Part shown: positions 15,001-27,064 of the stretch, piece by piece | Position numbering within the stretch: the first letter of the stretch is position 1 | Layout: the number at the start of each line of letters is the position of its first letter | Origin: Myoxocephalus aenaeus | Taxonomy: Eukaryota; Chordata; Actinopteri; Perciformes; Cottidae | DNA length: 64,000 nt | Assembly: GCA_038501785.1 (NCBI GenBank) | Contig: JBAMJR010000484.1 | Location: 43,501-107,500 of the forward strand | Direction of reading: 5' to 3' | The notes under the pieces: model-generated | Told to the model about the DNA's origin: nothing | Database searches by the model: none | What the model saw: the letters and a program-made list of their open reading frames with translations, nothing else | Position numbers and translations under genes: made by a program

Positions 15001-18000
15001 TAACTTCATGTCTCCTCATATAACGTCATGTCTCCTCATATAACGTCATGTCTCCTCATATAACTTCATGTCTCCTCATATAACGTCATGTCTCCTCATA
15101 TAACTTCATGTCTCCTCATATAACTTCATGTCTCCTCATATAACTTCATGTCTCCTCATATAACTCCATGTCTCCTCATATAACTTCATGTCTCCTCCAC
15201 ATATAACTTCATGTCTCCTCATATAACGTCATGTCTCCTCATATAACGTCATGTCTCCTCATATAACTTCATGTCTCCTCATATAACTCCATGTCTCCTC
15301 ATATAACTTCATGTCTCCTCCTCATATAAAGTCATGTCTCCTCCTCATATAACTTCATGTCTCCTCATATAACTTCATGTCTCCTCATATAACGTCATGT
15401 CTCCTCATATAACTTCATGTCTCCTCATATAACGTCATGTCTCCTCATATAACTTCATGTCTCCTCCTATAACGTCATGTCTCCTCATATAACGTCATGT
15501 CTCCTTCTCATATAACTTCATGTCTCCTCCTCATATAACTTCATGTCTCCTCCTCATATAACTTCATGTCTCCTCATATAACTTCATGTCTCCTCATATA
15601 ACGTCATGTCTCCTCATATAACGTCATGTCTCCTCATATAACTTCATGTCTCCTCATATAACTACATGTCTCCTCATATAACTTCATGTCTCCTCCTCAT
15701 ATAAATTCATGTCTCCTCATTTAACTTCATGTCTCCTCATATAACTTCATGTCTCCTCATATAACGTCATGTCTCCTCATATAACTTCATGTCTCCTCAT
15801 ATAACTTCATGTCTCCTCATATAACTTCATGTCTCCTCCTCATATAACTTCATGTCTCCTCATATAACTTCATGTCTCCTCATATAACGTCATGTCTCCT
15901 CATATAACGTCATGTCTCCTCATATAACTTCATGTCTCCTCATATAACGTCATGTCTCCTCATATAACTTCATGTCTCCTCATATAACTTCATGTCTCCT
16001 CATATAACTTCATGTCTCCTCATATAACGTCATGTCTCCTCATATAACGTCATGTCTCCTCATATAACTTCATGTCTCCTCATATAACGTCATGTCTCCT
16101 CATATAACTTCATGTCTCCTCATATAACTTCATGTCTCCTCATATAACTTCATGTCTCCTCATATAACTCCATGTCTCCTCATATAACTTCATGTCTCCT
16201 CCTCATATAACTTCATGTCTCCTCATATAACGTCATGTCTCCTCATATAACGTCATGTCTCCTCATATAACTTCATGTCTCCTCATATAACTCCATGTCT
16301 CCTCATATAACTTCATGTCTCCTCCTCATATAAAGTCATGTCTCCTCCTCATATAACTTCATGTCTCCTCATATAACTTCATGTCTCCTCATATAACGTC
16401 ATGTCTCCTCATATAACTTCATGTCTCCTCATATAACGTCATGTCTCCTTCTCATATAACTCCATGTCTCCTCATATAACTTCATGTCTCCTCCTCATAT
16501 AAAGTCATGTCTCCTCCTCATATAACTTCATGTCTCCTCATATAACTTCATGTCTCCTCATATAACGTCATGTCTCCTCATATAACTTCATGTCTCCTCA
16601 TATAACGTCATGTCTCCTTCTCATATAACTTCATGTCTCCTCATATAACTTCATGTCTCCTCATATAACGTCATGTCTCCTCATATAACTTCATGTCTCC
16701 TCATATAACGTCATTTCTCCTCATATAACTTCATGTCTCCTCATATAACATCATGTCTCCTCATTTAACTTCATGTCTCCTCATATAACGTCATGTCTCC
16801 TCATATAACTTCATGTCTCCTCATATAACGTCATGTCTCCTCATATAACTTCATGTCTCCTCATATAACTTCATGTCTCCTCATATAACGTCATGTCTCC
16901 TCATATAACTTCATGTCTCCTCCTCATATAACTTCATGTCTCCTCCTCATATAACTTCATGTCTCCTCCTCATATAACTTCATGTCTCCTCCTCATATAA
17001 ATTCATGTCTCCTCATATAACTTCATGTCTCCTCCTCATATAACTTCATGTCTCCTGCTCATATAAATTCATGTCTCCTCATATAACTTCATGTCTCCTC
17101 CTCATATAACTTCATGTCTCCTGCTCATATAAATTCATGTCTCCTCATATAACTTCATGTCTCCTCCTCATATAACTTCATGTCTCCTCCTATAACGTCA
17201 TGTCTCCTCATATAACGTCATGTCTCCTCATATAACTTCATGTCTCCTCATATAACTCCATGTCTCCTCATATAACTTCATGTCTCCTCCTCATATAAAT
17301 TCATGTCTCCTCATTTAACTTCATGTCTCCTCATATAACTTCATGTCTCCTCATATAACGTCATGTCTCCTTCTCATATAACTTCATGTCTCCTCATATA
17401 ACTTCATGTCTCCTCATATAACTTCATGTCTCCTCATATAACGTCATGTCTCCTCATATAACGTCATGTCTCCTCATATAACTTCATGTCTCCTCATATA
17501 ACGTCATGTCTCCTCATATAACGTCATGTCTCCTCATATAACTTCATGTCTCCTCATATAACTACATGTCTCCTCATATAACTTCATGTCTCCTCCTCAT
17601 ATAAATTCATGTCTCCTCATTTAACTTCATGTCTCCTCATATAACTTCATGTCTCCTCATATAACGTCATGTCTCCTCATATAACTTCATGTCTCCTCAT
17701 ATAACTTCATGTCTCCTCATATAACTCCATGTCTCCTCATATAACTTCATGTCTCCTCCTCATATAACTTCATGTCTCCTCATATAACTTCATGTCTCCT
17801 CATATAACTTCATGTCTCCTCATATAACGTCATGTCTCCTCATATAACGTCATGTCTCCTCATATAACTTCATGTCTCCTCATATAACTTCATGTCTCCT
17901 CATATAACTTCATGTCTCCTCATATAACTTCATGTCTCCTCATATAACGTCATGTCTCCTCATATAACGTCATGTCTCCTCATATAACTTCATGTCTCCT

Positions 18001-21000
18001 CAAATAACTACATGTCTCCTCATATAACTTCATGTCTCCTCCTCATATAACTTCATGTCTCCTCATATAACTCCATGTCTCCTCATATAACTTCATGTCT
18101 CCTCCTCATATAAATTCATGTCTCCTCATATAACTTCATGTCTCCTCATATAACTTCATGTCTCCTCATATAACGTCATGTCTCCTCATATAACGTCATG
18201 TCTCCTCATATAACTTCATGTCTCCTCATATAACTTCATGTCTCCTCATATAACGTCATGTCTCCTCATATAACGTCATGTCTCCTCATATAACTTCATG
18301 TCTCCTCATATAACGTCATGTCTCCTCATATAACTTCATGTCTCCTCACATAACTCCATGTCTCCTCATATAACTTCATGTCTCCTCCTCATATAACTTC
18401 ATGTCTCCTCATATAACTCCATGTCTCCTCATATAACTTCATGTCTCCTCATATAACGTCATGTCTCCTCATATAACTTCATGTCTCCTCATATAACTCC
18501 ATGTCTCCTCATATAACTTCATGTCTCCTCCTCATATAAAGTCATGTCTCCTCCTCATATAACTTCATGTCTCCTCATATAACTTCATGTCTCCTCATAT
18601 AACGTCATGTCTCCTCATATAACTTCATGTCTCCTCATATAACGTCATGTCTCCTTCTCATATAACTCCATGTCTCCTCATATAACTTCATGTCTCCTCC
18701 TCATATAAATTCATGTCTCCTCATTTAACTTCATGTCTCCTCATATAACTTCATGTCTCCTCATATAACGTCATGTCTCCTCATATAACTTCATGTCTCC
18801 TCATATAACGTCATGTCTCCTCATATAACTCCATGTCTCCTCATATAACTTCATGTCTCCTCCTCATATAACTTCATGTCTCCTCATATAACTTCATGTC
18901 TCCTCATATAACTTCATGTCTCCTCATATAACGTCATGTCTCCTCATATAACGTCATGTCTCCTCATATAACTTCATGTCTCCTCATATAACTTCATGTC
19001 TCCTCATATAACTTCATGTCTCCTCATATAACTTCATGTCTCCTCATATAACGTCATGTCTCCTCATATAACGTCATGTCTCCTCATATAACTTCATGTC
19101 TCCTCAAATAACTACATGTCTCCTCATATAACTTCATGTCTCCTCCTCATATAACTTCATGTCTCCTCATATAACTCCATGTCTCCTCATATAACTTCAT
19201 GTCTCCTCCTCATATAAATTCATGTCTCCTCATATAACTTCATGTCTCCTCATATAACTTCATGTCTCCTCATATAACGTCATGTCTCCTCATATAACGT
19301 CATGTCTCCTCATATAACTTCATGTCTCCTCATATAACTTCATGTCTCCTCATATAACGTCATGTCTCCTCATATAACGTCATGTCTCCTCATATAACGT
19401 CATGTCTCCTCATATAACGTCATGTCTCCTCATATAACTTCATGTCTCCTCACATAACTCCATGTCTCCTCATATAACTTCATGTCTCCTCCTCATATAA
19501 CTTCATGTCTCCTCATATAACTCCATGTCTCCTCATATAACTTCATGTCTCCTCATATAACGTCATGTCTCCTCATATAACTTCATGTCTCCTCATATAA
19601 CTCCATGTCTCCTCATATAACTTCATGTCTCCTCCTCATATAAAGTCATGTCTCCTCCTCATATAACTTCATGTCTCCTCATATAACTTCATGTCTCCTC
19701 ATATAACGTCATGTCTCCTCATATAACTTCATGTCTCCTCATATAACGTCATGTCTCCTTCTCATATAACTCCATGTCTCCTCATATAACTTCATGTCTC
19801 CTCCTCATATAAAGTCATGTCTCCTCCTCATATAACTTCATGTCTCCTCATATAACTTCATGTCTCCTCATATAACTTCATGTCTCCTCATATAACATCA
19901 TGTCTCCTCATTTAACTTCATGTCTCCTCATATAACGTCATGTCTCCTCATATAACTTCATGTCTCCTCCTCATATAACTTCATGTCTCCTCCTCATATA
20001 ACTTCATGTCTCCTCCTCATATAACTTCATGTCTCCTCCTCATATAAATTCATGTCTCCTCATATAACTTCATGTCTCCTCCTCATATAACTTCATGTCT
20101 CCTGCTCATATAAATTCATGTCTCCTCATATAACTTCATGTCTCCTCCTCATATAACTTCATGTCTCCTGCTCATATAAATTCATGTCTCCTCATATAAC
20201 TTCATGTCTCCTCCTCATATAACTTCATGTCTCCTCCTATAACGTCATGTCTCCTCATATAACGTCATGTCTCCTCATATAACTTCATGTCTCCTCATAT
20301 AACTCCATGTCTCCTCATATAACTTCATGTCTCCTCCTCATATAAATTCATGTCTCCTCATTTAACTTCATGTCTCCTCATATAACTTCATGTCTCCTCA
20401 TATAACGTCATGTCTCCTTCTCATATAACTTCATGTCTCCTCATATAACTTCATGTCTCCTCATATAACTTCATGTCTCCTCATATAACGTCATGTCTCC
20501 TCATATAACGTCATGTCTCCTCATATAACTTCATGTCTCCTCATATAACGTCATGTCTCCTCATATAACGTCATGTCTCCTCATATAACTTCATGTCTCC
20601 TCATATAACTACATGTCTCCTCATATAACTTCATGTCTCCTCCTCATATAAATTCATGTCTCCTCATTTAACTTCATGTCTCCTCATATAACTTCATGTC
20701 TCCTCATATAACGTCATGTCTCCTCATATAACTTCATGTCTCCTCATATAACTTCATGTCTCCTCATATAACTCCATGTCTCCTCATATAACTTCATGTC
20801 TCCTCCTCATATAACTTCATGTCTCCTCATATAACTTCATGTCTCCTCATATAACTTCATGTCTCCTCATATAACGTCATGTCTCCTCATATAACGTCAT
20901 GTCTCCTCATATAACTTCATGTCTCCTCAAATAACTACATGTCTCCTCATATAACTTCATGTCTCCTCCTCATATAACTTCATGTCTCCTCATATAACTC

Positions 21001-21879
21001 CATGTCTCCTCATATAACTTCATGTCTCCTCCTCATATAAATTCATGTCTCCTCATATAACTTCATGTCTCCTCATATAACGTCATGTCTCCTCATATAA
21101 CGTCATGTCTCCTCATATAACTTCATGTCTCCTCATATAACTTCATGTCTCCTCATATAACGTCATGTCTCCTCATATAACGTCATGTCTCCTCATATAA
21201 CGTCATGTCTCCTCATATAACTTCATGTCTCCTCATATAACGTCATGTCTCCTCATATAACGTCATGTCTCCTCATATAACTTCATGTCTCCTCATATAA
21301 CGTCATGTCTCCTCATATAACTTCATGTCTCCTCACATAACTCCATGTCTCCTCATATAACTTCATGTCTCCTCCTCATATAAATTTATGTCTCCTCATA
21401 TAACTTCATGTCTCCTCATATAACTCCATGTCTCCTCATATAACTTCATGTCTCCTCCTCATATAAATTCATGTCTCCTCATATAACTTCATGTCTCCTC
21501 ATATAACGTCATGTCTCCTTCTCATATAACTTCATGTCTCCTCATATAACTTCATGTCTCCTCATATAACTTCATGTCTCCTCATATAACTTCATGTCTC
21601 CTCATATAACGTCATGTCTCCTCATATAACGTCATGTCTCCTCATATAACTTCATGTCTCCTCATATAACGTCATGTCTCCTCATATAACTTCATGTCTC
21701 CTCCTCATATAAATTCATGTCTCCTCATATAACTTCATGTCTCCTCCTCATATAACTGCATGTCTCCTCATATAACTTCATGTCTCCTCCTCATATAACT
21801 TCATGTCTCCTCATATAACTTCATGTCTCCTCATATAACGTCATGTCTCCTCGTCATATAACTTCATGTCTCCTCATAT
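1..21879. repeat. 20-bp satellite array, left block
   Basis: Head-to-tail copies of the unit ATGTCTCCTCATATAACTTC fill this stretch from the window edge, so the array continues outside. About 1,070 copies fit by length. The last three bases vary (TTC, GTC, TCC, TAC, ATC). Length variants recur: 23-bp units with an extra CTC, 22-bp units with TCCTTCTC, and short units with CTCCTATAAC. These variants recur in the same order over kilobases, so the array has a higher-order structure. The upper strand is pyrimidine-rich in the TCTCCTC part. Every unit carries TAA, so no long frame exists on the plus strand. I see no gene in it. Confidence 0.98.
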
Positions 21880-21913
21880 AACGAAAGTTACGAAGGTAAC
21901 TACGGTTCTATGA

Positions 21914-22066
21914 ATCCTTACTGACCGCCAGAGGCAGTGTTTCACACTGGATATGTTCAATATCGCGCTTGCGCAGTTCGAGTAATTATAACAACAAAGT
22001 CACGTGTGTGACCTCGGGTGACCCCCAGCCGGGTATAACTTACCGCGTCATCCCGAGCTCGGTTCT
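21914..22066. repeat. DIRS-like inverted terminal repeat (3' end of element)
   Basis: This 153-bp stretch is the inverted complement of 26,902-27,054, with two mismatches by eye (in the CACGTGTGTGACC and GGGTGACCCC parts). Outside it, 21,883-21,913 is an end-specific extension whose complement is found in the internal complementary region. Confidence 0.93.
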
Positions 22067-22110
22067 GCGGAATCTTCTCGCGAAATCACGAGATTCCGAG
22101 TGACCAAGAA

Positions 22111-22210
22111 CTCTGGCGGTCATCCAGGATTCATAGAACCGTAGTCACCTTCGTAACTTTCGTTCTATTTCATCCTTACTGACCGCCAGAGGCAGTGTTT
22201 CACACTGGAT
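22111..22210. other. Internal complementary region of the DIRS-like element
   Basis: 22,111-22,161 is the inverted complement of the element's left extremity (21,883-21,933; about four mismatches). 22,162-22,210 is the inverted complement of its right extremity (27,016-27,064; 49 of 49 identical). The two halves meet at GTT, 22,162-22,164. This is the known DIRS arrangement, in which the region complements both ends of the linear element and so matches the junction of a circular intermediate. The pairing of both ends with one internal site is seen directly; the role in circle formation is family knowledge. Confidence 0.9.
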
Positions 22211-22329
22211 GACTTATACCAACAAAGTCACGAGGAATCCCACAGGAACTACCTCATATGGCTCAAGCAGAGGAATTTGGGCCAAGAACCACACCCAGTG
22301 GGTGAGGGGTGGCAACGTTCACTCAAGTC

Positions 22330-23084
22330 TCTGTTAGAAGTGCTGGGTAATGCCCCTAAGGCTGCAGCACATGTATCCTGCATGGGCACACCTCTCAAGG
22401 TTGCCCCTGATGTGGTGACAATCCTGGTAGAATGGATGTCCGAGCACGGCCGTTCGCTCTGTATGCACAGGCCCCGGTCCCCACTTTTCAGTGGGACAGG
22501 CGCTGTTTCGAAAGGGCACGGCCCTTCTTAGGTCTCTCCTAGGACAACTAAACTGGCCCAACCGCCGTATGCATGCGGTGGCTTTGACCTAGGTTTCGAG
22601 GACCCGCACCGGGCACAGAAGCTCTGACTGTCAGCTGGATAGGCTGGTTGAGATACCAGCGTTTCCCCACCCCTGGGGGAAAACGCTGCATTAGGCCACA
22701 TCAGGCCTGTCTTGAGTTCCACCTCAGACAGGATTCGCTCACCAACAGGGCGTGTGGCTTGCCTACTCGCCTGCCGAAGTGATGGCAAGGAGGAGAAAAA
22801 AAAGCAGTCCTTGCCGACAGACATCTCAGCCTCTGCCTCGGTTGCAAGAGGCGAACATAGGGCGTCCATTACGACGGACAAGTCCCCTGAGGAGCCTTCG
22901 GGGCGCTCGAAGGGTGCAGGCGCTGCGCCCCGTCTAAGGAGAGGGACAACAGCCTGTGGCTCAGTACCCTGTCATTGTCGACCTCAGCATGCTGCCCTGA
23001 AATAGCAGCTATGTACCTCCTCAGGGTAGAGGGAGACTGACCCTCCTCTAGGAGGGACTGCAGAAACTCTAGTACAGTAGGCAC
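22330..23084 (-). pseudogene. DIRS tyrosine recombinase remnant
   Basis: On the minus strand, an N-terminal segment at about 22,890-23,084 reads VLEFLQSLLEEGQSPSTLR followed by YIAAISGQHA. This matches the core-binding, SAM-like part of DIRS/Ngaro recombinases, which choose strands for integration of the circular DNA. A C-terminal segment in another frame (about 22,349-22,407) reads TLRGVPMQDTCAAALG, like the block before the catalytic tyrosine in DIRS proteins. Between them (22,530-22,880) the frame shifts and I cannot place the catalytic residues with confidence. Broken and not functional. Position last in the pol order agrees with DIRS elements. Confidence 0.7.
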
Positions 23085-23262
23085 GGGGCACTGTACTGTG
23101 CGGAGTCCTCGTCCTGTAGACGGGTAGATGGCGCTCTGGCCTTCAGAATAGTCCTCCTGCCTGGCTCTGTGCAGGCGCTCGGCGGCCGCTCGGGCCCCTC
23201 GTTGACGGCGGCTGGGATCGGAATGCTAGATCCGACCACCTAGCTGCAATAGGAGGTTTCTC

Positions 23263-23760
23263 CTATGAGGGAGGCGCCATGGCGTCCCGCAGCAGAGTCT
23301 GCAACAGGGGAAACCAAGTCCTGGCTGGCCATAATGGGCCAACCAGCACTAGTCTGTGGCCCCCTTGAATAACACTGAGGAGCTTTGGCAGCTCAGAGGA
23401 AAATGGGGGGAAAGCATAAAGAAGGCCCTCTGGCCACATGTGAGCCAGGTCATATTGACCCAGAGGACTGGTCCTCTCCCTTAAGGAGAACCAGTGGAAC
23501 ACGGTCGAGGTGTTGTCCGACCGAAGTACCTGTTTTTCCTCTCAAGTATGGAAGGAAATGTTTGAGCGCTAGGTGACCTTGACCTGCTCAATGAGGTCCT
23601 GAGCGGACCCCCTCCCCCGAGCAGTCCTGTTCTGCCACACTGCCCCGAAGGGCAGGCGTCTGTTGTGACCACTTCCCGACGGGATGGAACCACGCCAATG
23701 GGGCTACTCCTTGACCAGTATGCTCTCTCCCTCCACGGGGATAGAGCAATAAGGCAAATG
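23263..23760 (-). pseudogene. DIRS RNase H and connector remnant
   Basis: The minus strand reads VVTTDACPSGQCG near 23,645-23,690, resembling the VTTDAS..GWG entry motif of the DIRS RNase H, which removes RNA from the RNA-DNA hybrid. Further on, in another frame, WPEGLLYAFPPF followed by LVLVGPLWPARTWFP lies at 23,290-23,440. This matches the conserved WP..LLYAFPP and LLVAPRWP..WF block between RNase H and recombinase in fish DIRS elements. At least one frameshift separates the two segments, so the gene is dead. The identification rests on recalled family motifs. Confidence 0.72.
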
Positions 23761-23769
23761 CTGTTCAGA

Positions 23770-24210
23770 CACTTCTGCAAAGGGGCGCAGCGACAGCAAG
23801 CCCAAAGGAACGACAGCTAAGGCCGTTTGTCAATTTGCCCAATAGGCAAAGAAAGAGGATGTAGGGCAACCGCCCGTGTCGTCCACACACTGGGGCAACG
23901 GACAGGCCCTCACAGTGGCTGTATCCAGAGCTACACCAATGAAGGTTATGCTCTAAGAAGGGCTCAGAGAGCTCCTCCCTGTGTTCACCTTGAGACCCCA
24001 CAGGGCCACCTAAGAGATGAGGCGAGCAGTGTTCTGTGCAGCCTGAAACTGGAATTCCACGGATTAGTCAATCGTCCGGGTACGGCAGTATCTTCGCACC
24101 CTCTGATTAGGGGGGGGGGGGGGAGCAGCAGTGACACCTTCTGTGAATACTTGTGGGTAGAGGGAGAGTCCGACCGGAAGCACCCTGAACCAAGATAACG
24201 GCCTTGACAG
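23770..24210 (-). pseudogene. DIRS reverse transcriptase remnant
   Basis: The minus strand at about 24,128-24,178 reads VLPVGLSLYPQVFTEGV, matching the LPFGLS.SP..FTK block of DIRS reverse transcriptases. The catalytic box follows at 24,071-24,082 as YPDD, where DIRS elements usually have Y(L/V)DDW; the codon for the expected W is TGA, a stop. A run of 14 G/C at about 24,110-24,123 lies between the two blocks and probably causes a frameshift. Upstream fingers-domain motifs are not recognisable, so the domain is truncated or heavily mutated. Confidence 0.72.
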
Positions 24211-25100
24211 GCCAATGAAGGAACCACCTGTGGCTAAGCACAATGGGCCACCTAAAAATAGGCATCCTTCAAGTCGACAGATGTGAACCAGTCTCCTCTG
24301 GAGACAGCACGAAGGGCGCCTGCTGTGCTCAGCCTATGAATGGCAAGACCCCAGGACTTGTTGAGTTCCCTCCGACCTAGGACTGGGCGCAGTCTGCCGC
24401 CCAGTAGGTTAAGTAGAACCCCCCGGGCTGTGACCCCGGGCTGTGGCCCCGGGCTGTGGCCCCGGGCTGTGGCCTGTGCCCCTGGGTTAGGGCTTCCTTC
24501 GAAACAACCCAGGGGTCCGGAGTGTGAGGTGCCCAGTAGCTGCTTCCACCTGCCGCTGGGAGAAGTGACCTACAGGCGGCCCAAGGACCTCAGTCCCTGC
24601 CCCCCCTGCCCTTAAGGGCTCTTGGGGGGGGGCGGCGGCGGCGACCGTTAGTGCCCCGGTTCGAAGGTTGTCTGGGGGGCACGCGCTGGAAGAGTCGCGA
24701 CCTTGGGGGTCAAGGGTACCCGACCGCTGGCCTCAAATGTGCGAGACGCAATAGTCGGCTCAATGGCTGGCCTCAAGGCCCCCTTTTTGCCGCGTCCTCT
24801 ATGGATGCCAGGGTTCGGCCATCTGCCGTAAGAGATGGGAGAGCGCACCTCTGGTGTCTCCCCCGCATGCGTGCAGCTCCCTCAGAGGGAGGGACAGAAA
24901 AGGTGGCAGGGGTGGGAATCTGCCTGAAGAAGGCATTGTCAGCGCCCTGCGGATGACAGACCCCTAGAGTCGTCGAGGTCCCACGGCCGGCAAGGTTAAA
25001 CCTAAGCCTGAGTCTGAGGGGACCCTGCCCCGCTAATCGATGTGGATTACGAAGTCCATCTGAGCGGGGCGCTCTGCTGACTGCTAGAGAAGGGGCAGGG
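24211..25100 (-). other. Upstream part of the DIRS element, no recognised domain
   Basis: GC-rich sequence between the RT remnant and the 137-bp repeats. It should correspond to the start of pol and the end of gag on the minus strand, but no frame is long or recognisable. A tandem repeat of a 16-bp CCCCGGGCTGTGG-type unit (about 3.5 copies) lies at 24,425-24,480, and C/G runs occur near 24,600-24,640. Confidence 0.4.
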
Positions 25101-25129
25101 AACAGTAAGAGATAGGGAGTGAGGACACT

Positions 25130-26650
25130 CTCCTCCCTAGTATTGTAGCGGTAATTACTGGTGTCCTAGCAGTAAGCCAAGCGCGAACACTCTGCTACTG
25201 TTGAAACAAGTCCTGTGGAAACAGGTCAGACACAGTCCGTCTAGCGTGAAGGGAGCGCTTCTATCTCTTCATAAAGCACTCTCTGCTAGTACGGCTCTCT
25301 TCGCTAGTGCGGTAGCTGTGATTCCTGGCCTACCGGTAAGCCTCAGCGGGAGCACTGTGCTACTGTGGAAACAGGCCGGCACAGTCTGTCTAGGAGAGGG
25401 GAGCGCAGCGCTCTCTTCACTAGTCCAGTAGCTGTGATCCTCGGTGTCCTACCAGTAAGCTTCAGCGAGAGCACTGGGCTAGTGGGGAACCGGTCATGTG
25501 GCCACAGGCCAGGCACAGTGTCTAGCGAGAGCACTCTCTTCACTAGTACAGTAGCTGTGATTCCTGCTGTCCTCTGTGGAGACTGGTCCTGTGGCAACAG
25601 GACAGGCACAGTCTGTTTAGTGTTAGGGAGCGAGGGCACCCTCCTCACCAGTACAGTCGCTGTGGCTCCTGGCGTCCTAGCAGTCAGCTACAGCGGGAGC
25701 ACTGTGCTACTGTGGAGGCCGGTCCTGTGGCGAGAGGACAGCACAGCCCGACTTAGTTAGGGGGAGCGAGAACACTCTCTTCACCAGTACGGCAACTGTG
25801 ATTCCTGGCGTCCTAGCAGTCAGCTACAGCGCCTGAGCGCTGTGCTACTGTGGAGGCCGGTCCTGTGGCGACGGGACAGGCACAGGCTGTCTAGTGGGGG
25901 GTAGCGAGGACACTCTTCACCAGTACAGTCGCTGTGGCTCTTGGCTTCCTAGCAGTCAGCTACAGCGGGAGCACTGTGCTACTGTGGAGGCTGGTCCCGT
26001 GGCGACAGGACAGGCACAGCCTGACTTAGTTAGGGGGAGCGAGAACACTCTCTTCACCAGTACAGCAACTGTGACTCTTGGCGTCCTAGCAGTCAGCTAC
26101 AGCGGGAGCACTGCGCCACTGTGGAGGCCGGACCTGTGGCGACAGGACAGGCACAGTCTGTCTAGTGGGGGGGGGGGGGGGGAAGCGAGGACGCTCTCCT
26201 CACCAGTACAGTAGCTGTGACTCTTGGCGTCCTAGCAGTCAGCTACAGCTGGCTAGCGCTGCGCTACTGTGGAGGCTGGTCCTGTGGCGACAGGACGGGC
26301 ACAGTCTGTCTAGTGGGGGGAAGCGAGGGCACTCTCCCCACCAGTACAGTAGCTCTGGTCATTGGTGTCCTAGCGGTAAGCTACACGGGAGCACTGCGCT
26401 ACTGTGGAGACCAGTCCTTTGGAAACGGGTCAGACACGGTCTGTCCAGTGAGAGGGGAGCAAGGAAACTCTCCTCCCTTAGTAGCGTAGCTGTGACTATA
26501 GTAGCTGTGCTAGTATAGTAGCTGTGATCATTGGTGTCCTAGCAGTAGCTTCAGTGAGAGCACTGTACTGCTGTGGAGACCAGTCCTGTGGAAACAGGTC
26601 AGACACGGTCTGTCTAGTGAGAGGGGAGCACGTCTAGGAAACTCTCCTCA
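25130..26650. repeat. ~137-bp minisatellite inside the DIRS-like element
   Basis: About ten diverged copies share landmarks such as GTCCTAGCAGT, GCACTGTGCTACTGTGGAG and GACAGGCACAGTCTGTCTAG. Successive copies of the GTCCTAG landmark lie at about 25,674, 25,810, 25,946, 26,083, 26,229 and 26,367, giving spacings of 136-146 bp. The array sits where the 5' coding part (gag) of the element would be on the minus strand. I cannot tell whether it came from gag codons or replaced them. Confidence 0.85.
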
Positions 26651-26901
26651 CTAGTAGCTATGGCTAGTCTAGTTGCTGTGCTAGTCTAGTAGCTGCTGTA
26701 TCAGCAGCTACACGCTGTCAGTAGCGTCAATCGCTGTTAGTACTGTCATCGACGTACTCCTATAACAGCCGCGATGTTTACCGATGTTGATGTACACGCT
26801 GTCAGTCTACCGTCATCGACGTAACCTCGGTAGCTTCTACACAAGTTCAGCCAAAGCTGATGCTAACAAACTAGTTAGCCTGCGCAGCGAGAAGATGAAA
26901 A

Positions 26902-27054
26902 AGAACCGAGCTCGGGATGACGCGGTAAGTTATACCCGGCTGGGGGTTACCCGAGGTCACACAAGTGACTTTGTTGTTATAATTACTCGAACTGCGCAAG
27001 CGCGATATTGAACATATCCAGTGTGAAACACTGCCTCTGGCGGTCAGTAAGGAT
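26902..27054. repeat. DIRS-like inverted terminal repeat (5' end of element)
   Basis: Inverted partner of 21,914-22,066, with equal length and two mismatches. On the minus strand it is followed by a short leader ending near 26,750. The outer extension (27,055-27,064, GAAATAGAAC) is the part copied into the internal complementary region. Confidence 0.93.
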
Positions 27055-27064
27055 GAAATAGAAC

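Larger units (their letters stand above)
21880..27064 (-). mobile_element. DIRS-like tyrosine-recombinase retroelement, decayed coding
   Basis: A 5.2-kb insertion interrupts the 20-bp satellite. Read on the minus strand it has the DIRS plan: an inverted terminal repeat, a leader and probable gag zone, then RT, RNase H and tyrosine recombinase remnants, then an internal complementary region and the second inverted repeat. The trinucleotide AAC (GTT on the minus strand) stands at both outer junctions (21,880-21,882 and 27,062-27,064), and the satellite unit itself contains AAC at that point (ATATAACTTC). There is no longer target duplication, as expected for recombinase-mediated circle integration rather than a DDE integrase. 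The coding parts carry stops and frameshifts, so the copy is not autonomous. The two terminal repeats differ at only two of 153 positions by eye, which suggests a fairly young copy. Confidence 0.88.

Noticed and set aside
22277..24956. Host genes in the many short frames of the DIRS-like element
   Set aside because: The recognisable motifs are RT, RNase H and recombinase pieces in DIRS order on the minus strand. Other frames are shadows or low-complexity.
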